Below are positions 11,673-23,400 of a stretch of 64,000 nt of DNA, in pieces (the first letter of the stretch is position 1; each line of letters starts with the position of its first letter). The stretch spans positions 37,871,454-37,935,453 of the forward strand of contig NC_030389.2 of the NCBI RefSeq assembly GCF_001625215.2. Reading direction: 5' to 3'. The notes beneath the pieces were generated by a model. The model did no database searches, was not told where the DNA came from, and was given only the letters and a program-made list of their open reading frames with translations. The stretch comes from Daucus carota subsp. sativus. Its lineage: Eukaryota > Streptophyta > Magnoliopsida > Apiales > Apiaceae. A program made the position numbers and the translations under genes.

Positions 11673-12218
11673 ATAATGAACTGGTGGAAGATTTTTGTAA
11701 GAGGGAAATGCATATGATTTCGGTGAAGTACTGCAGGTGAATCGTGAATTCAGATATCATTATTGGACAGTGCACGACCTAAACTTTTAGTTGCAGTCAG
11801 TTCAAGATTTTTTTCCATGAGAAGCCTTGTTTAAGGAGCAATCTGACATGGTGACCTGATATACATACATGATTTTCAGAGTATAAGTATGTTTAGTTGT
11901 TTTGCTTCATCGTCGCTTATTTTAAATATTTGGCACTTTATGATGCGGTGAATTTGTCGTAATACTAACTTTAAGGATGTCTAATTACGCTATTAGGCGT
12001 GTTATGTGCTGCTGCTCTTTAACTTGCTGAATTCACTCTATGTTTTACAGAGTCTGAAGAGATGTGGTTCATCCAAACTCCTTGTTATATTTTAGCACAA
12101 CCATTGGACATGCTCTTAGCACAAGATATCAAATAGAACACTATTGTAGTGGTGAATTTTAATTTCTGTTCTATAATGTAGATATAAAACAAGATATAGC
12201 ACATTATACAAAGTACTC

Positions 12219-12550
12219 TTGAGTCTTGTCACTTTGCATTGTGACAACCAATCAGCTATTTACATAGCAAAAAAACCCATGTTTTCCATGATCGTGCAAA
12301 GCATATTAAAGTTGATTGCCTTTTCACTTGAGGCAAAGTGTTGTGTCAATCAGCTATTTACATATCAAAAAACCTTGTTTTCCATGATCGTGCAAAGCAC
12401 ATCAAAGTTGATTGCCTTTTTACTCGAGACAAAGTGTCGGAAGGCCCTCTACTGCTTACTTATTTTCCTACTCAACATCAGTTGGCTGATGTTTTCACCA
12501 TGACAGTTCCATCTCCTCAATTGGTACCAAAGTTGGGTCTTGTTGATTGA

Positions 12551-12583
<33 letters not shown>

Positions 12584-12821
12584 GTTATTGGAAGTAATAC
12601 CAGTAGCATATGTGTTAGTAATAACACTAGTCTCCTGTAGATAGCAGATAGTCAAGTAGCTATAGTTTAGAGAAGTCAAATCGGGAAAGTCAAATTATTT
12701 TGTTCTAGCAGAACTTCCCGCCATGTACAGATAGTTTAGCATCTTCATTTCATTCCGTGACATTTACATTATCTGTAAATCTTTCTCTTTTCCAATGAAA
12801 AATTACTTTCGGAATATAACA
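12219..12821 (+). mobile_element. copia RNase H tail and third LTR
   Basis: 12240-12550 encodes the end of a copia RNase H domain: CDNQSAIYI, NPVFHDRAKHIKVDC, TYFPTQHQLADVF and KLGLVD followed by a stop. About 100 bp of it (the AIYI..DRAKHIK part) is duplicated in tandem, starting at 12250 and 12349, which breaks the frame. A poly(G) tract takes the place of the polypurine tract, then the LTR runs 12583-12821 (TGTTATTGG to ATATAACA, 239 bp). Confidence 0.75.
12553..12582 (+). repeat. homopolymer of 30 G
   Basis: Thirty consecutive G lie between the copia stop codon and the LTR, exactly where the polypurine tract is expected. It may be an expanded polypurine tract, and its length may not be assembled accurately. 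Confidence 0.9.
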
Positions 12822-13315
12822 GTAGAAATCACTTAGCTGCTGCACATTCCATCATAGTGTTTATTCTGTAAATGTTTCGTGGGCCTCATGGCTATTTCGT
12901 GCTCTACAATCAAAAGAAATAATGAGCTAGTGGAAGTTTTTTGTAAGAGGGAAATGCATATGATATTGGTAAATTACTTCTGCAGGTGAAACGTAAATTC
13001 AGATATTATTATTGGACAGTGCATGACCTAAACTTTTAGTTGCAGTCGGTTCAAGATTTTTTCTTATTTGAGAAGCCTTGTTTAAGGAGCAATCTCACGG
13101 GGTGACCTGATATACAGTACATGATTTTCAGGGTATAAGTATGTTTAGTTATTTTGCTTCTATCATCAGTGCTTATTTTGAATATTTGGCATTTTATGAT
13201 GTGCGGGAATCTTCAAAATACTGACTTTAAGGATGTCTTGTTATGCTATTTGGCTTGTTAGGTGCTGCTGCTCTATAACTAGCTGAATTCACTCTATGTT
13301 TTGTGTAGAGCGCAT

Positions 13316-14524
13316 TTGTCTTAGGTTTAAGCCATTTTCGACTTCAAACTGAAAAATGTTTGTTTGTGTAATAAGTCAGGAGTCGGCTTAAAATTAGAAA
13401 TAAGCTGAAAAAAACTGATTTAGAATAGAAGTTGGTTGGATACACTTTTTTAAACTGAGCACTTATCACAATTAAGTCACTCTAAGCTATAAGTTATAAT
13501 TTTAAGTCTGCCCAAAGGGGCTCTGTTTGTAAGAAGAGATGCAGTTGATCCCAACTCCTCGTAATATTTTAGCAATGGTGTCTAAAGAAGCCAAACGTTG
13601 CGTGTTTTTTTTAAGACCACATCTCGATATGGGTAATTTTCTAGAGGAACATTCTGTCGTCGAAGAAATGAATTAAATAAGAGTAAAGTGATGGGTGCCA
13701 GGTCCTGAGGACCACTCTGTTCATGGTGGAAGAATCTCAAGTTCCTAAAACCCTTGAATGCCGTGACCCAAAAGCATGGTGGACTCAGCTGGAGGCAACG
13801 AGCAGAGTTCCCTAGTGAGGGATCAAGGAACCAACGTTAATTGTTTCTCTTTGGATACTTTGTGTATCAGTACAGGTCAAATGTATTGTTATATGCTTTT
13901 TATGGTGAAAGTTATTCTATTACAAAACAGAAAATACCAAAAGAGACCAGTACTGTAATAAGTCTAATATATCTATAGTTGTGCTGACTGTATCCCCACG
14001 TGATAAAAAGATTCGTTACGTTAATAATTAAATATTGATTGTTTAAATCAGAGTAAGTCCATGATTGTATCTAAACTTACATTAAGGCAAGTATACTTTA
14101 AGATTAGAATCTTATTACTTTTATTAACTTTTACAAATCCTGAAATTGCAGTTAATATTGATATGGCATTAGGTGTACGACAGACCCTATTCTGAGTTGA
14201 TATTGACATCTCATAAAGTCTATATATATACACAATATACAATCAGTCCGAATGCAGATGAATACAGATTTTCTTTTACAGGCCTTGGATAGCAGGAAAG
14301 GTGAAAGAGCAAGCTATAAGTCGGTACCAAGTGCACAAGACTCTCGCACGAGCATTCGGGTAAAAGAATGATAGTACTATTGCATCAAAATTTACAGATC
14401 CCTTGTCAAAATGCGAATGGAGGTAAATGGATCTTTCTAATATGTACTCTACTATTTACTGTTCTCTGTCAGATATGTGTATATATCTTTATACATATGC
14501 TTCTTCCAATTCATGTGAATAGAG
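13316..14524 (+). other. intergenic, with one possible terminal exon
   Basis: Mostly non-coding. At 14282-14371 an open block follows a strong acceptor (pyrimidine run, then TTTTACAG). It reads ALDSRKGERASYKSVPSAQD and on to a TGA, which would make a terminal exon of a plus-strand gene. A block at 13725-13800 (VEESQVPKTLECRDPKAWW) resembles DNA near 2890. I cannot name the gene; these may be debris of one gene broken by the transposons to the left. Confidence 0.25.
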
Positions 14525-16523
14525 ATGTATTATTATGCACATTTGCAGATAATGTTGTCAATCCTTGTGGTCCTAAATATTGCCCAAATCATGAATGCCC
14601 AAAATTTCGACTTAGTTGTAGCACAAGATGGATCGGGAAGTTTTACTCAAATCTCTGAAGCTGTTGCTGCTGCACCGATTAATAGTTTGCGGAAGTTCTA
14701 CATTAAAATTAATGCAGGCACGTATAATGAGCGTGTTCAAGTAGGATATGACAAGAAGAACCTTGCTTTTATAGGAGATGGTATGGATTCGACAATTATA
14801 ACCTTCGGCAGGTCTACCGAAGCCGGTTATATCCTCACCGATACTGCCACAGCAGGTATACATCTCCGTCATAGTATTACTCTTTTTGTTCACTTTACCT
14901 TGATGTGATCTACAATGTATAAGCAAATGGTAAATATGTGTTGCTATAACATTCATTCTTGCATATACTAAGTGTATATAGGGGTTTTGGTTCATGGTAA
15001 ATGAGCTCAGTTAACGGGATTCGGAACTTGAATCCCATTTATTGGTGTGTAGATTAGAAATTTAGTTGCTTGGAATGGGAATGGGAATGGGAATGGGGGT
15101 TAATGAGAATGAGAGTGATATGAAATCCAAAAGTGTAGTTAAGAAATGAGTTACACATCTTATGGGGATGATGTTCCCATTCCAATCATCTACATTCCTA
15201 ATCCATACACTAAGAAGTGTAGTAAAGATATGAGTTATACATCTAATGGGGATGATTTCCCATTCCAATCATCTACATTTCTGATCCATACACTAACACA
15301 TGAGATAAAGGTTCTGATTCCGGTTAACCGGGCTCATTAACCATGTACTAGTCAAAGAGACTTAAAGAGTTTCTGCTAGTGTTATCAGCGCAAATCGAGA
15401 GGTAGAAACTAGTCATGCAAATTGAGAGGTAGAAACTAGTCATGTACGACTAAAAGTAGTTTTTGCTACTGAGGTTAGAAGAACTCGACAGCAGCAGTGG
15501 CTGCTAATACCAGTAGACTGTGACAATTAGAAGTTCTTGCAAAGAATATAAGCAGGAAGAAAGTTTATTAGTCCTTTATCACTGATATCAGCTACTAATA
15601 TAAGAAAAAATAAGCTGTATTAGCTACTACCACAGTGAATTGTACTATTCCTTTCCTCCTAATAGTTTTTTCCTTAATAAGTTCCTCCTAATTGTTTAAC
15701 AGTGAATTCTATAAAATAATCTGCAGATATATTAGGGGACGGATTCATAGCAATGGGTATAACCTTTATAAATTCCGCTGGATCAAGCAATGAGCAAGCC
15801 GTGGCGTTGAGAAGCACTTCCCACTTTTCTGCGTTTTATCAGTGTAGATTTGAGGGGTTCCAGGACACACTTTTTGTTGGAAACGGCACTCAATTTTACA
15901 GAAGTTGTGAAATCTATGGAAGCGTTGATTTTATATTCGGTGATGCTGCAGTAGTTTTCCAAAATTGTGACATATATGTTCGCGAGCCTCCTCCAGGTAA
16001 AGCTTGTTATGTGACAGCACAAGCAAGAGATAGCAAAAAGAAGAATACAGGCACTGTATTACACAACTGCACAATCACAACGGATAATAACAATAGGCCT
16101 GTCTTCGGAACAAAGGTCTACCTTGGCAGGCCATGGAGATCATATTCAACCGTGGTTGTAATGCAATCATATTTAGATGATATAATTGATCCTCAGGGAT
16201 GGCTTCCATGGGAAAATACTGATACTGGTCTTGATACTCTATATTATGGTGAATATCAGAATCGAGGTCCAGGTGCTGTTACTAATCAGAGGGTTACTTG
16301 GAAAGGATTTAGAGTTATGGATTTCTCAGATGCTAAGAAATTTACTGTGAGGAATTTTTTACAAGGAGAAGAATGGTTACCCCTCATAAACATCCCATTT
16401 TCACCAGACCTCAGTCAGTGGCGATCCCAGGATACATCCATCTATTATAGTTCAGAAGGAGCTCAAATACACTGGATTGGATATTTTTTAGCTGTAGTAA
16501 TCATTATTGTTGTTTACGGATAA
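14525..16523 (+). CDS. pectinesterase (pectin methylesterase), secreted
   Basis: Demethylates cell-wall homogalacturonan. Exon 1 is 14525-14855 and exon 2 is 15727-16523 (GT-AG; the split codon gives Asp111); total 375 aa. A hydrophobic leader (MLSILVVLNIAQIMNA from a second in-frame ATG at 14552) suggests secretion; either ATG may start. Catalytic-site residues are present: Gln134 (EQAVAL), Gln156-Asp157 (FQDTL), Asp178 (VDFIFG) and Arg245 (LGRPW). Two signature changes are seen: the usual GNA after DFIF is GDA, and the His of the HQAVAL motif is Glu. There is no N-terminal inhibitor (PMEI) pro-domain. The C-terminus adds a hydrophobic stretch (WIGYFLAVVIIIVVY) after a small-residue region, like a GPI-anchor signal. 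The intron holds a MITE. Probably functional, although an upstream exon cannot be excluded. Confidence 0.87.
14993..15344. mobile_element. MITE in the pectinesterase intron
   Basis: CATGGTAAATGAGCTCAG at the left and the complement of the right end, CATGGTTAATGAGCCCGG, open inverted repeats that match over about 70 bp. The interior carries a 'gggaat' microsatellite (15076-15102). It also has two tandem 83-bp units (15134-15213 and 15217-15296), each running from GTGTAGT to CCATACACTAA. I could not define the target duplication, so the superfamily is unassigned. Confidence 0.7.
15385..15445. repeat. short tandem repeat, about 29 bp twice
   Basis: The phrase 'gagaggtagaaactagtcat' appears twice, preceded by GCAAATC and GCAAATT, inside the pectinesterase intron. 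Confidence 0.7.
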
Positions 16524-16748
16524 ACAAATTGATATCTGAACAAAGATTCATTGATTCTATCTTATAACATGTAGTTTCTTATGGCTAAGACCCAATCATC
16601 CAGTACAAAATTTAACATGATAGCAGGACAGTAACTGATTTCGAAAGTCTGTCAAAATTGAATATATACATTTGACATCAAACACTCCTGACAATCACAA
16701 AACAAAATACAGAAATGGAAAATCTCAGTACACTGGTACTATGTGACA

Positions 16749-17036
16749 CTACATTGGTAGTACTCTAGTGCTGGAGCCATTTTTGCTGAAAAATCGAGAA
16801 ATTCTTCCCACAATCTTCTTCACAAACTTCGCGAAAGAGCTGAAGCCAACAAACCTTTTTCGGCTTTTAGCACGTTCATCATCTACATTGCTCAGAGTGT
16901 GGAACGACCTTGTATGATACTTTCTCTTCTTGCTTCTGGTTAACAAATACGGGGGAGGATGTTTTTCATACTCTTCTAGATTAATAGTAAAATTACGACA
17001 ATCTGCACCAGCCATTGCTAAAGCTTCTAGTGACAT
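16749..17036 (-). CDS. small plant protein of unknown function, 95 aa
   Basis: An intact single-exon ORF from ATG (17034-17036). The N-terminus MSLEALAMAGADC followed by NFTINLEEYE and PPPYLL looks like a short conserved motif of small plant proteins of unknown function; this is recalled, not searched. The middle is basic (RSKKRKYHTR, KSRKRF). A lysine-rich amphipathic segment near the end (FAKFVKKIVGRISRFFSK) could contact membranes or nucleic acid. No signal peptide. It is convergent with the pectinesterase: the two stops are about 225 bp apart. A TATA-like GCTATATATTC (minus strand) lies about 110 bp upstream of the ATG. Confidence 0.6.
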   Translation of the reverse strand: MSLEALAMAGADCRNFTINLEEYEKHPPPYLLTRSKKRKYHTRSFHTLSNVDDERAKSRKRFVGFSSFAKFVKKIVGRISRFFSKNGSSTRVLPM

Positions 17037-18081
17037 TACTGGAATGCAGTTGCAAAATAATCTTAGTAGTAAACAAGAAAATCTTGAACTGATAACACTG
17101 TCTATGATGTGTAAAAATGACTAGCTTTTTATACGGTATGAGTGAATATATAGCATCAGTGTCTATCTAGAATGAAAATTTTAAACTGCAGCTAGGTAGT
17201 TAGTAGTTATGATCCTGTTTAGTTGGATAATTTTTTTTATTTGTTTCCCCAGATTACAGGAGAAATTCATGGGGATATAATTATCTGTCTATCAATTTTG
17301 GGATCACTTTTTCAAAGTTTTAGCAACAGGAAGACTCCAGAAATAGCTGGACTTCGGGCCCTTGAGATTTCTTCAACTTTCCTAACCTACTCGTAACAAA
17401 TTTATATTTGTGGTAGTTTTACAAAGATTTTTCTTTTGTTTTGCAATTTGTAGTCATAAATAAAATAAATGCAATGAAGTGAAATATTATAAATAAATGC
17501 TTTTTAAGTTTAGAAAAATTATAAAAATTCCATCTAGAAATTTTCAAAAAATAGTTATCTAACATATTTCAGATTAGTATTATCCATAATTTCCAATCAT
17601 TCAGAAAATATTATTTATAATTAACGAATAATTCTATACCTATTATAAACGAGTAAATATAAATTATGGATCATCCTTACATATACTTTTGAGTAAAAAT
17701 GATGGCTTATATTTAAGTAGGTGATTTTGAATCTATAGTATATTAATTATATATTATTTTTCTTTTAACACAAATGGTGATCCAGACTTGCTAGACAGTA
17801 GACACCTGACTTATAGTTCCCTACATGATCTAATGCAGCTTAAAAACATCACTGTTTAATAAATGCAGAGGAGCTAGTAATACATGGCGAAACATCTGCA
17901 TCCATGACGCGGCAGAAATACAGAACTGACCAGGAAAACTGTACAGAAACTCGAGGGAAAGCATTTGTCCAACTGAAGATTTACCTGTCAAGCAGAATAT
18001 ACAACTTGAAAAAGTATAACAAGAAAGAATACAATGCTGAAGAGCATGGAAAATGTGCTTCCACTTGAAGATAATCCTGAT
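17037..18081. other. intergenic region and displaced gene tail
   Basis: 17037-17200 is the promoter side of the 95-aa gene. 17200-17800 is AT-rich with no gene seen. On the minus strand, 18073 down to about 17995 still holds the former C-terminal coding segment and stop of the neighbouring gene, now cut off by the MITE at 18082-18285. Confidence 0.55.
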
Positions 18082-18285
18082 CAGGGGCGGATTTAGGAAG
18101 AGGCACGAGGGGACACGTGCCCCCACTAAATTTTTTTTTTACATTTTTTCACCATTCTAAATTTTACAAAATTATAGAAGTGCCCCCCCCCCCCCCCCCA
18201 AAAAAAAAAAAATTGAAAATATATAAGTGTTTTCCGAAAATTTGCTTGGTGCCCCCCTAAGATTTTGTGTCTAGATCCGCCCCTG
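18082..18285. mobile_element. hAT-type MITE, 204 bp
   Basis: The terminal inverted repeats are CAGGGGCGGAT and ATCCGCCCCTG. The 8-bp sequence ATCCTGAT flanks both sides (18074-18081 and 18286-18293). An 8-bp duplication with CAGGG-type ends is diagnostic of hAT. Inside are an 18-base C run and a 13-base A run (18182-18212). It sits in the coding region of the minus-strand gene. Confidence 0.92.
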
Positions 18286-18736
18286 ATCCTGATGCTGCTG
18301 CCTTGGCAGCTTTCAGTTTCTTCAGCGCCTTCATACGTTCTTTCCTTGCCTTCTTCAGTATTGCTAGTTCCGCAATCTCTTTCACTAACTTGTGGTCAGA
18401 AGCATACAAAATTAAGCCTTGAGGTGGCCGAGGAGGTTTAGAAGACTTTTTAGCACTAGATACTTTACGTTTCTCCTTCCCTACTTGGCTCTCTGCAACA
18501 TTGGCAGCCTCTTCGCCCTCTGTCTTCACGTCTAAAGGTGATTTCACTTTCTCTGCAGAAGCCGCGTTGGTATCTGACAGACACAATCCTACTTCAACCT
18601 TAATCGTTCTCTCAGCATTATCAAAACCTTTACAAAATAAGAAAGTTCTTGCTAATGTGGCACCTGAAATAGTGTCCGTTCCTCTCAATCCTTCACTAAG
18701 AATCACACCAGCCTCAAGATCAATCTCTTTTTCCAT
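18257..18736 (-). CDS. plant protein with transposon-derived C-terminus
   Basis: The real start is the ATG at 18734-18736 (MEKEIDLEAGVILSEG); the frame extends a little further upstream but without an ATG. The middle is Ser/Lys-rich (KKSSKPPRPPQG). A charged helical segment follows (LVKEIAELAILKKARKERMKALKKLKAAKAA). The last codons, for GADLDTKS and the stop, lie inside the hAT MITE. Beyond the MITE the same frame would continue through a Ser-rich linker into about 20 hydrophobic residues (FSIVFFLVILFQVVY) and a stop near 17995. The ancestral protein therefore looks tail-anchored, and this allele has lost the anchor. I recall plant proteins with this layout but cannot name the family. About 159 aa as it stands. 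Confidence 0.7.
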   Translation of the reverse strand: MEKEIDLEAGVILSEGLRGTDTISGATLARTFLFCKGFDNAERTIKVEVGLCLSDTNAASAEKVKSPLDVKTEGEEAANVAESQVGKEKRKVSSAKKSSKPPRPPQGLILYASDHKLVKEIAELAILKKARKERMKALKKLKAAKAAASGSGADLDTKS

Positions 18737-20416
18737 TCTATAACCTCCTTCAAACAAAATCCTTCAATTCTTCGCAACTCAAAACAATACTTAGATCAAA
18801 CCAAGATAGTACCATGCATCTCTAGTGCCTCTCTACACAAAATCCATCATGCTCTTGACAGTATCACCTACAAATCGAAAAATCTTCTATATGACTCCCT
18901 CCAAAGACTAATATGATCCTAACCTCAGCTGCAGAAGATCAGAGTATCTTCTCGGATTCCTCTGGTTAAAAATCTCAGCAGCTCAAACAATGATCAGTAC
19001 CCTAGACTATAAGATATGAGTTAGCTAGTGCTACAATATACTAAATTTGATCATCATCACTCACTCAAATACTAGCTTCTTTTCCAAAAAAAGTTGAGTG
19101 AAAGAAAAAGTTGAGCTGAAATGTGAAATGAGTAGAGTAATCAAAGGCGGCAGGGATGATTATTGGCAACAAAGGAGCACAACTAAGCAAATTATAAAGA
19201 ATGAAAACAAGAAAATTAACACACACTACTTTAAGCACAAAAGTACTTGTTCTCCATTACAGACTAATAGGTGCACCACTATACATCACAATGATTATAT
19301 ATCACATCTTTATAGTCAAAAGAGTGTCTGCACCAACTTAATATTTTCCATCAGAATTTAGAAATTTAAGTAAAATAATTAAATAATAGTTACTAATAAG
19401 TAAACAACATCATAGGATACTAAACCAGTGACAATAGTCAAATATGACCATTTTTCAGACAAACAAATTTGAAGGTAGATTAAAGACAGGGGTAGCATAT
19501 TTGCTAATGCATAGCACGATCTGCATCAATAAAAAATGTGCATTGAATTTTGGTAGCTAAATTCTCTTTTTATTTATTAAGCTTTTTTGACAACATTAAG
19601 TGGGAGACCACGTATATATATTATCATATAATAATCATTTACTTGTTGCCGTTGATCAACCACTTAAATATTTTAATAGCAGTATACTTTATTCTAATTT
19701 TTCTTTTTAACTTGTAATATACACGTAGATGTCGTCAACTAGGCTACCGTTCTGGAGGTCCTTATACTAAATTTATATTGTGATCCTTTAAATGTCAAAA
19801 AGTAATACAACAGTAATTTATAATATATTACGTATAAATTGTACGAGTAAAGTTTAATATTAATAGTTTGTTTAAAATATTTTTTTTTCCTTCTAAGAAC
19901 AACTCCATACTCGCACAATTTATACATAATATATTATGTATAAATTGTATAAATTTATAAATTGTACATAATACATAATATATTATGTATAAATTGTACG
20001 AGTAAAGTTTAATATTAATAGTTTAAACCCTTTAAGGTCGCTATGACATTACTCATGATTCGTGCTACAAATTGAAGCAAACTAAGGGCAAATCCGAGTT
20101 AAGACGCGTAATATCTACCTCAGTTTCTTGGATACATATTATTGGGCTCTAAAACCATTCCAGTCCAACTACTCAACCATTCTATACTGTCCCGGCTCAT
20201 CTACCATTCTAGCCCATATCACCAATACTGGCCCACTATTAAAGAGAGGACTTATTTATTCGTTATCCTACTTGAGCAAACTGCAAACCAGTACATGCTC
20301 AAAAATCCAAATATTTACAGTGATGATAATATCTGGTCGTTTGAATAAAAGGCTTAGCTGCTCATTGTTGGTTCTGTACAATTGACTACCGGACATTTTT
20401 GTCGCATCAAACAGAA
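18737..20416. other. intergenic, AT-rich, local repeats
   Basis: No gene seen. At 19824-19867 and 19977-20024 the phrase 'ataaattgtacgagtaaag' plus 'tttaatattaatagttt' is directly repeated, with palindromic 'tataatatattatgtata' stretches between. 20100-20416 is the 3' side of the GPN1 gene. Confidence 0.5.
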
Positions 20417-23400
20417 TTATGTGCAAAAACTTGCAACTGCTTCGTCATCTTCTTCACCATCACCATCCCGCTCAGTGAATCCTTCATCGTCAGAATACCT
20501 TCCAAAAAATTTGTCGTCTCCCTCTACACATTCTTTAACAGTCATTACCATACTATTCGCTTCTCTGTCCTTCAAGCTTGTGCTCAATGCCACTGTTTCT
20601 TTCTTCGTCTTCTCCATTTCTTTCCTTAGCTTATACATGTACTCTTTGCAGCGTTCGACAACCAGCCATGGTCTCTCGATCCGTCCCTGGTCGAGGTCAG
20701 ACCTAGAATAATAGAAATGGCAAGTGAAACCCTTTCTTTCACATACAAAAATTACGATTCAATGTACAAAGGAATTAGGAGGAAATAGTTGAAAAGCTGA
20801 CTAATGATACAGCTTATACCTGTAAATTTTGAGGTATTCATTTGCACTTGTGTTGATGGCCTCAAAGAATTCTACCATGCCAGCTCCAGAAACTGCAGAG
20901 ACTCCAACAGCACGTAAATTCTCAGAGAACTCCTCTAGAAAAAGGGAGAGATTTTGGGTCAGGTTAGGAGTGTAAATGTTATCTGAGGCCAGTGCAGCAT
21001 GGAACACCCCAATATCTGTCATCCACTGTATTCACACAAGGCCAATAGCACATTTAAGTAGACTACGAAATACAACATGTTCAATCTGCAAATTTATACC
21101 AGAATAAGGGTACAAATTTCTCAAAAACAACGGGGCAATACAACATGCTCAATCTGCATATTTATACCAGAAAAAGGGTACAAATTCCTCAAACAACAGG
21201 GCAACAGCCCAACCCCCTCTCCTGCCAAGATATAAAAGGAAAAAATATAGCACAAACATAGTTTTAATCTGCAGATGAAACTTGAACCAATAAAGGTTGA
21301 AATCCCTGAAACCACACAGTGCAGATAGTGAAGCCATCCATTGATAGTCTAGTGAACATCTTAACCAACAAGTGTTTCTTGCAATAAATAGCAATGCTTG
21401 AAGTCAAACTTGGAGTTCTAGTCAAGTAATAGCACTTTAAGCTACATAACTAGTGAGAATTTTGTTTATTTAGCAAAATTTAAACACAAGCACTCTTATT
21501 TGTAAGATCTCATTTAACTTCAAGTGTCGAACATCGACTTAAAACTGCTTAAATTGTGGCTTTTTTGTGAATAGAGAGATTAGAAAAGTCGTTTATAAAG
21601 AAGGTAAATCAAACGTGTACCTCACCAATACTCCAAAAAGTTTGAAAACTGTGTTTTTAATTACATATATTCCCCCATTTTATGTTTGCTTTTGAAAAGA
21701 TTAAACATGTGCCTTTAAGTTATCTGAGAGAAAGTAAAACTGTAAAAGTACAAACTGCAAGAGTCAATTCTTTCCAGACATTCTGGAGAAGATATTACAT
21801 ATAATTATGTTGACATTGCTTACTAGTTACTACATTAAGAATTACTTACCAAAGTATCATTACAAATTTCACTATTCCAGTTAGCCCTCCTCTCAGCAAT
21901 AATTGTTATAGAAATAATGTTAAAATAAATTACAGGCTTTCTTTTTCAACAACATCTAATTAATAAAGAACAGTAAGGCATATACTATAAGATTACTTCT
22001 ATTATCTCAACAACCAGAAACTTTGTTGCATTCTCTTCTGGCCTTGTTCACTTATGGCAATATCTAAAAGTAAATTTTTATTAAAATCCTTGATGACATA
22101 GGGAGGATTGATTTAGAATATATTTTGCTAAAGATCTCGGTGTAAATGGTAAAGAAATGGCCAATGACTAATCATGTCGAATCGAAGTATCTGAATTATC
22201 TTCCATGTCATGCAACAACAATTGGGTAAGAAAAAATAGAAAATTACGAAAATTCAACAAACTGCAATCATAAAACAGTATAAAAAATTGCTAAAGAATG
22301 TCAATAAATGCAAAATTACAAATATACCTGAAAAGCAAATTGATGTTGTGCCACATCAGTCTTGTTGAAGGCAAGTACCAACGGCAGTTGTGCCTTGTTA
22401 AGGATGCTGCCAGCATATAGCATATTATTCATAAATGTGGTTGGAACTTGCAAGCAAGGTGTGTCAGCTACATATGTGATCACAGTAGGAAAATTTGAAG
22501 CAAACGCTTCCGTTATCATGGTTCCGGAAGCAGACAAAGTGAACATGTCAATTTGACCAGGAGTGTCAACCAGAACATAATCTAGCTGATCTGCGCGGTT
22601 CTGTATTGCAGATATGACCTGAAATGTAATATTATCAAGCTTATCAAGATAGCAGATGCAAAGTTCAAGTGTTAGCCTTATACAGTCCTCTCTGGCTCTC
22701 TGCAATCTAATACCAATATGGAAAATATTATGGAAGATAGACTTGGTTTTCTTTTTAAACAGTGAACTGTGAAAAACCCAGTCCCTTGGGGTAAATCCAA
22801 TGGTGTACTATATCCTGTTCTATATCTTTATTATAGAACAAAAACAAAAATTCACCACTCCAGTGGTATTCTATATCTTGTGCTAATATTGAACAATGCT
22901 ATAGTTTGTGCTAAATATGGAAGAAAAGATAGACGGAGCTATAATTTCCACCTTATAAATGCATCTCTACACAATTTTCAAATGTACAGCTTCACATGGT
23001 CTAGAATTCCAGAGCTAGGCACACAGAAGATGCAAAATATAACCACACAAATTCTACAACACCACCAACAAAAAGATTACCTGATCAAACTTTGTGGCAA
23101 ACAAGTTAAATGATGTTAAGATGGCACCATTAGCTCGAATATCGCATTGCTTCATCACATCCTTGTACTGAATAGTATCTCGTATATCAATATTAGCACC
23201 AAATGGCAGGTTCATAACAGCAGGGTCAAGATTGATAACATAACTACTAATGTTAGAAGCTTGTGTATAGCAAACCATCTGTCGAAGAAAAGTAGTTTTT
23301 CCACTTCCTAAACAAGATTCCAATTATCATTTACATATCTTTTCAACAAAGAAAAATACTGCAAGTGGTTCATGGTAAAGTACATACCTTCCATTCCTAC

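Larger units (their letters stand above)
11330..13315. repeat. tandem duplication of LTR plus flank, about 1.2-kb unit
   Basis: The interval from the RNase H tail through the LTR into unrelated flank is present twice: about 11330-12070 and about 12480-13315. Shared landmarks, in order, are 'gatgttttcacca', the LTR, 'gtaagagggaaatgcatatgat', 'ttattggacagtgca', 'gccttgtttaaggagcaatct' and 'attcactctatgtttt'. Because non-element flank is copied too, this is a segmental duplication and not a second insertion. Confidence 0.7.

Noticed and set aside
12449-12679. Frame with a poly-proline run (minus strand)
   Set aside because: The prolines are a translation of the 30-G homopolymer next to the LTR.
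17830-18126. 98-codon minus-strand frame ending near the hAT MITE
   Set aside because: It is in a different frame from the truncated gene's former tail and has no supporting features.
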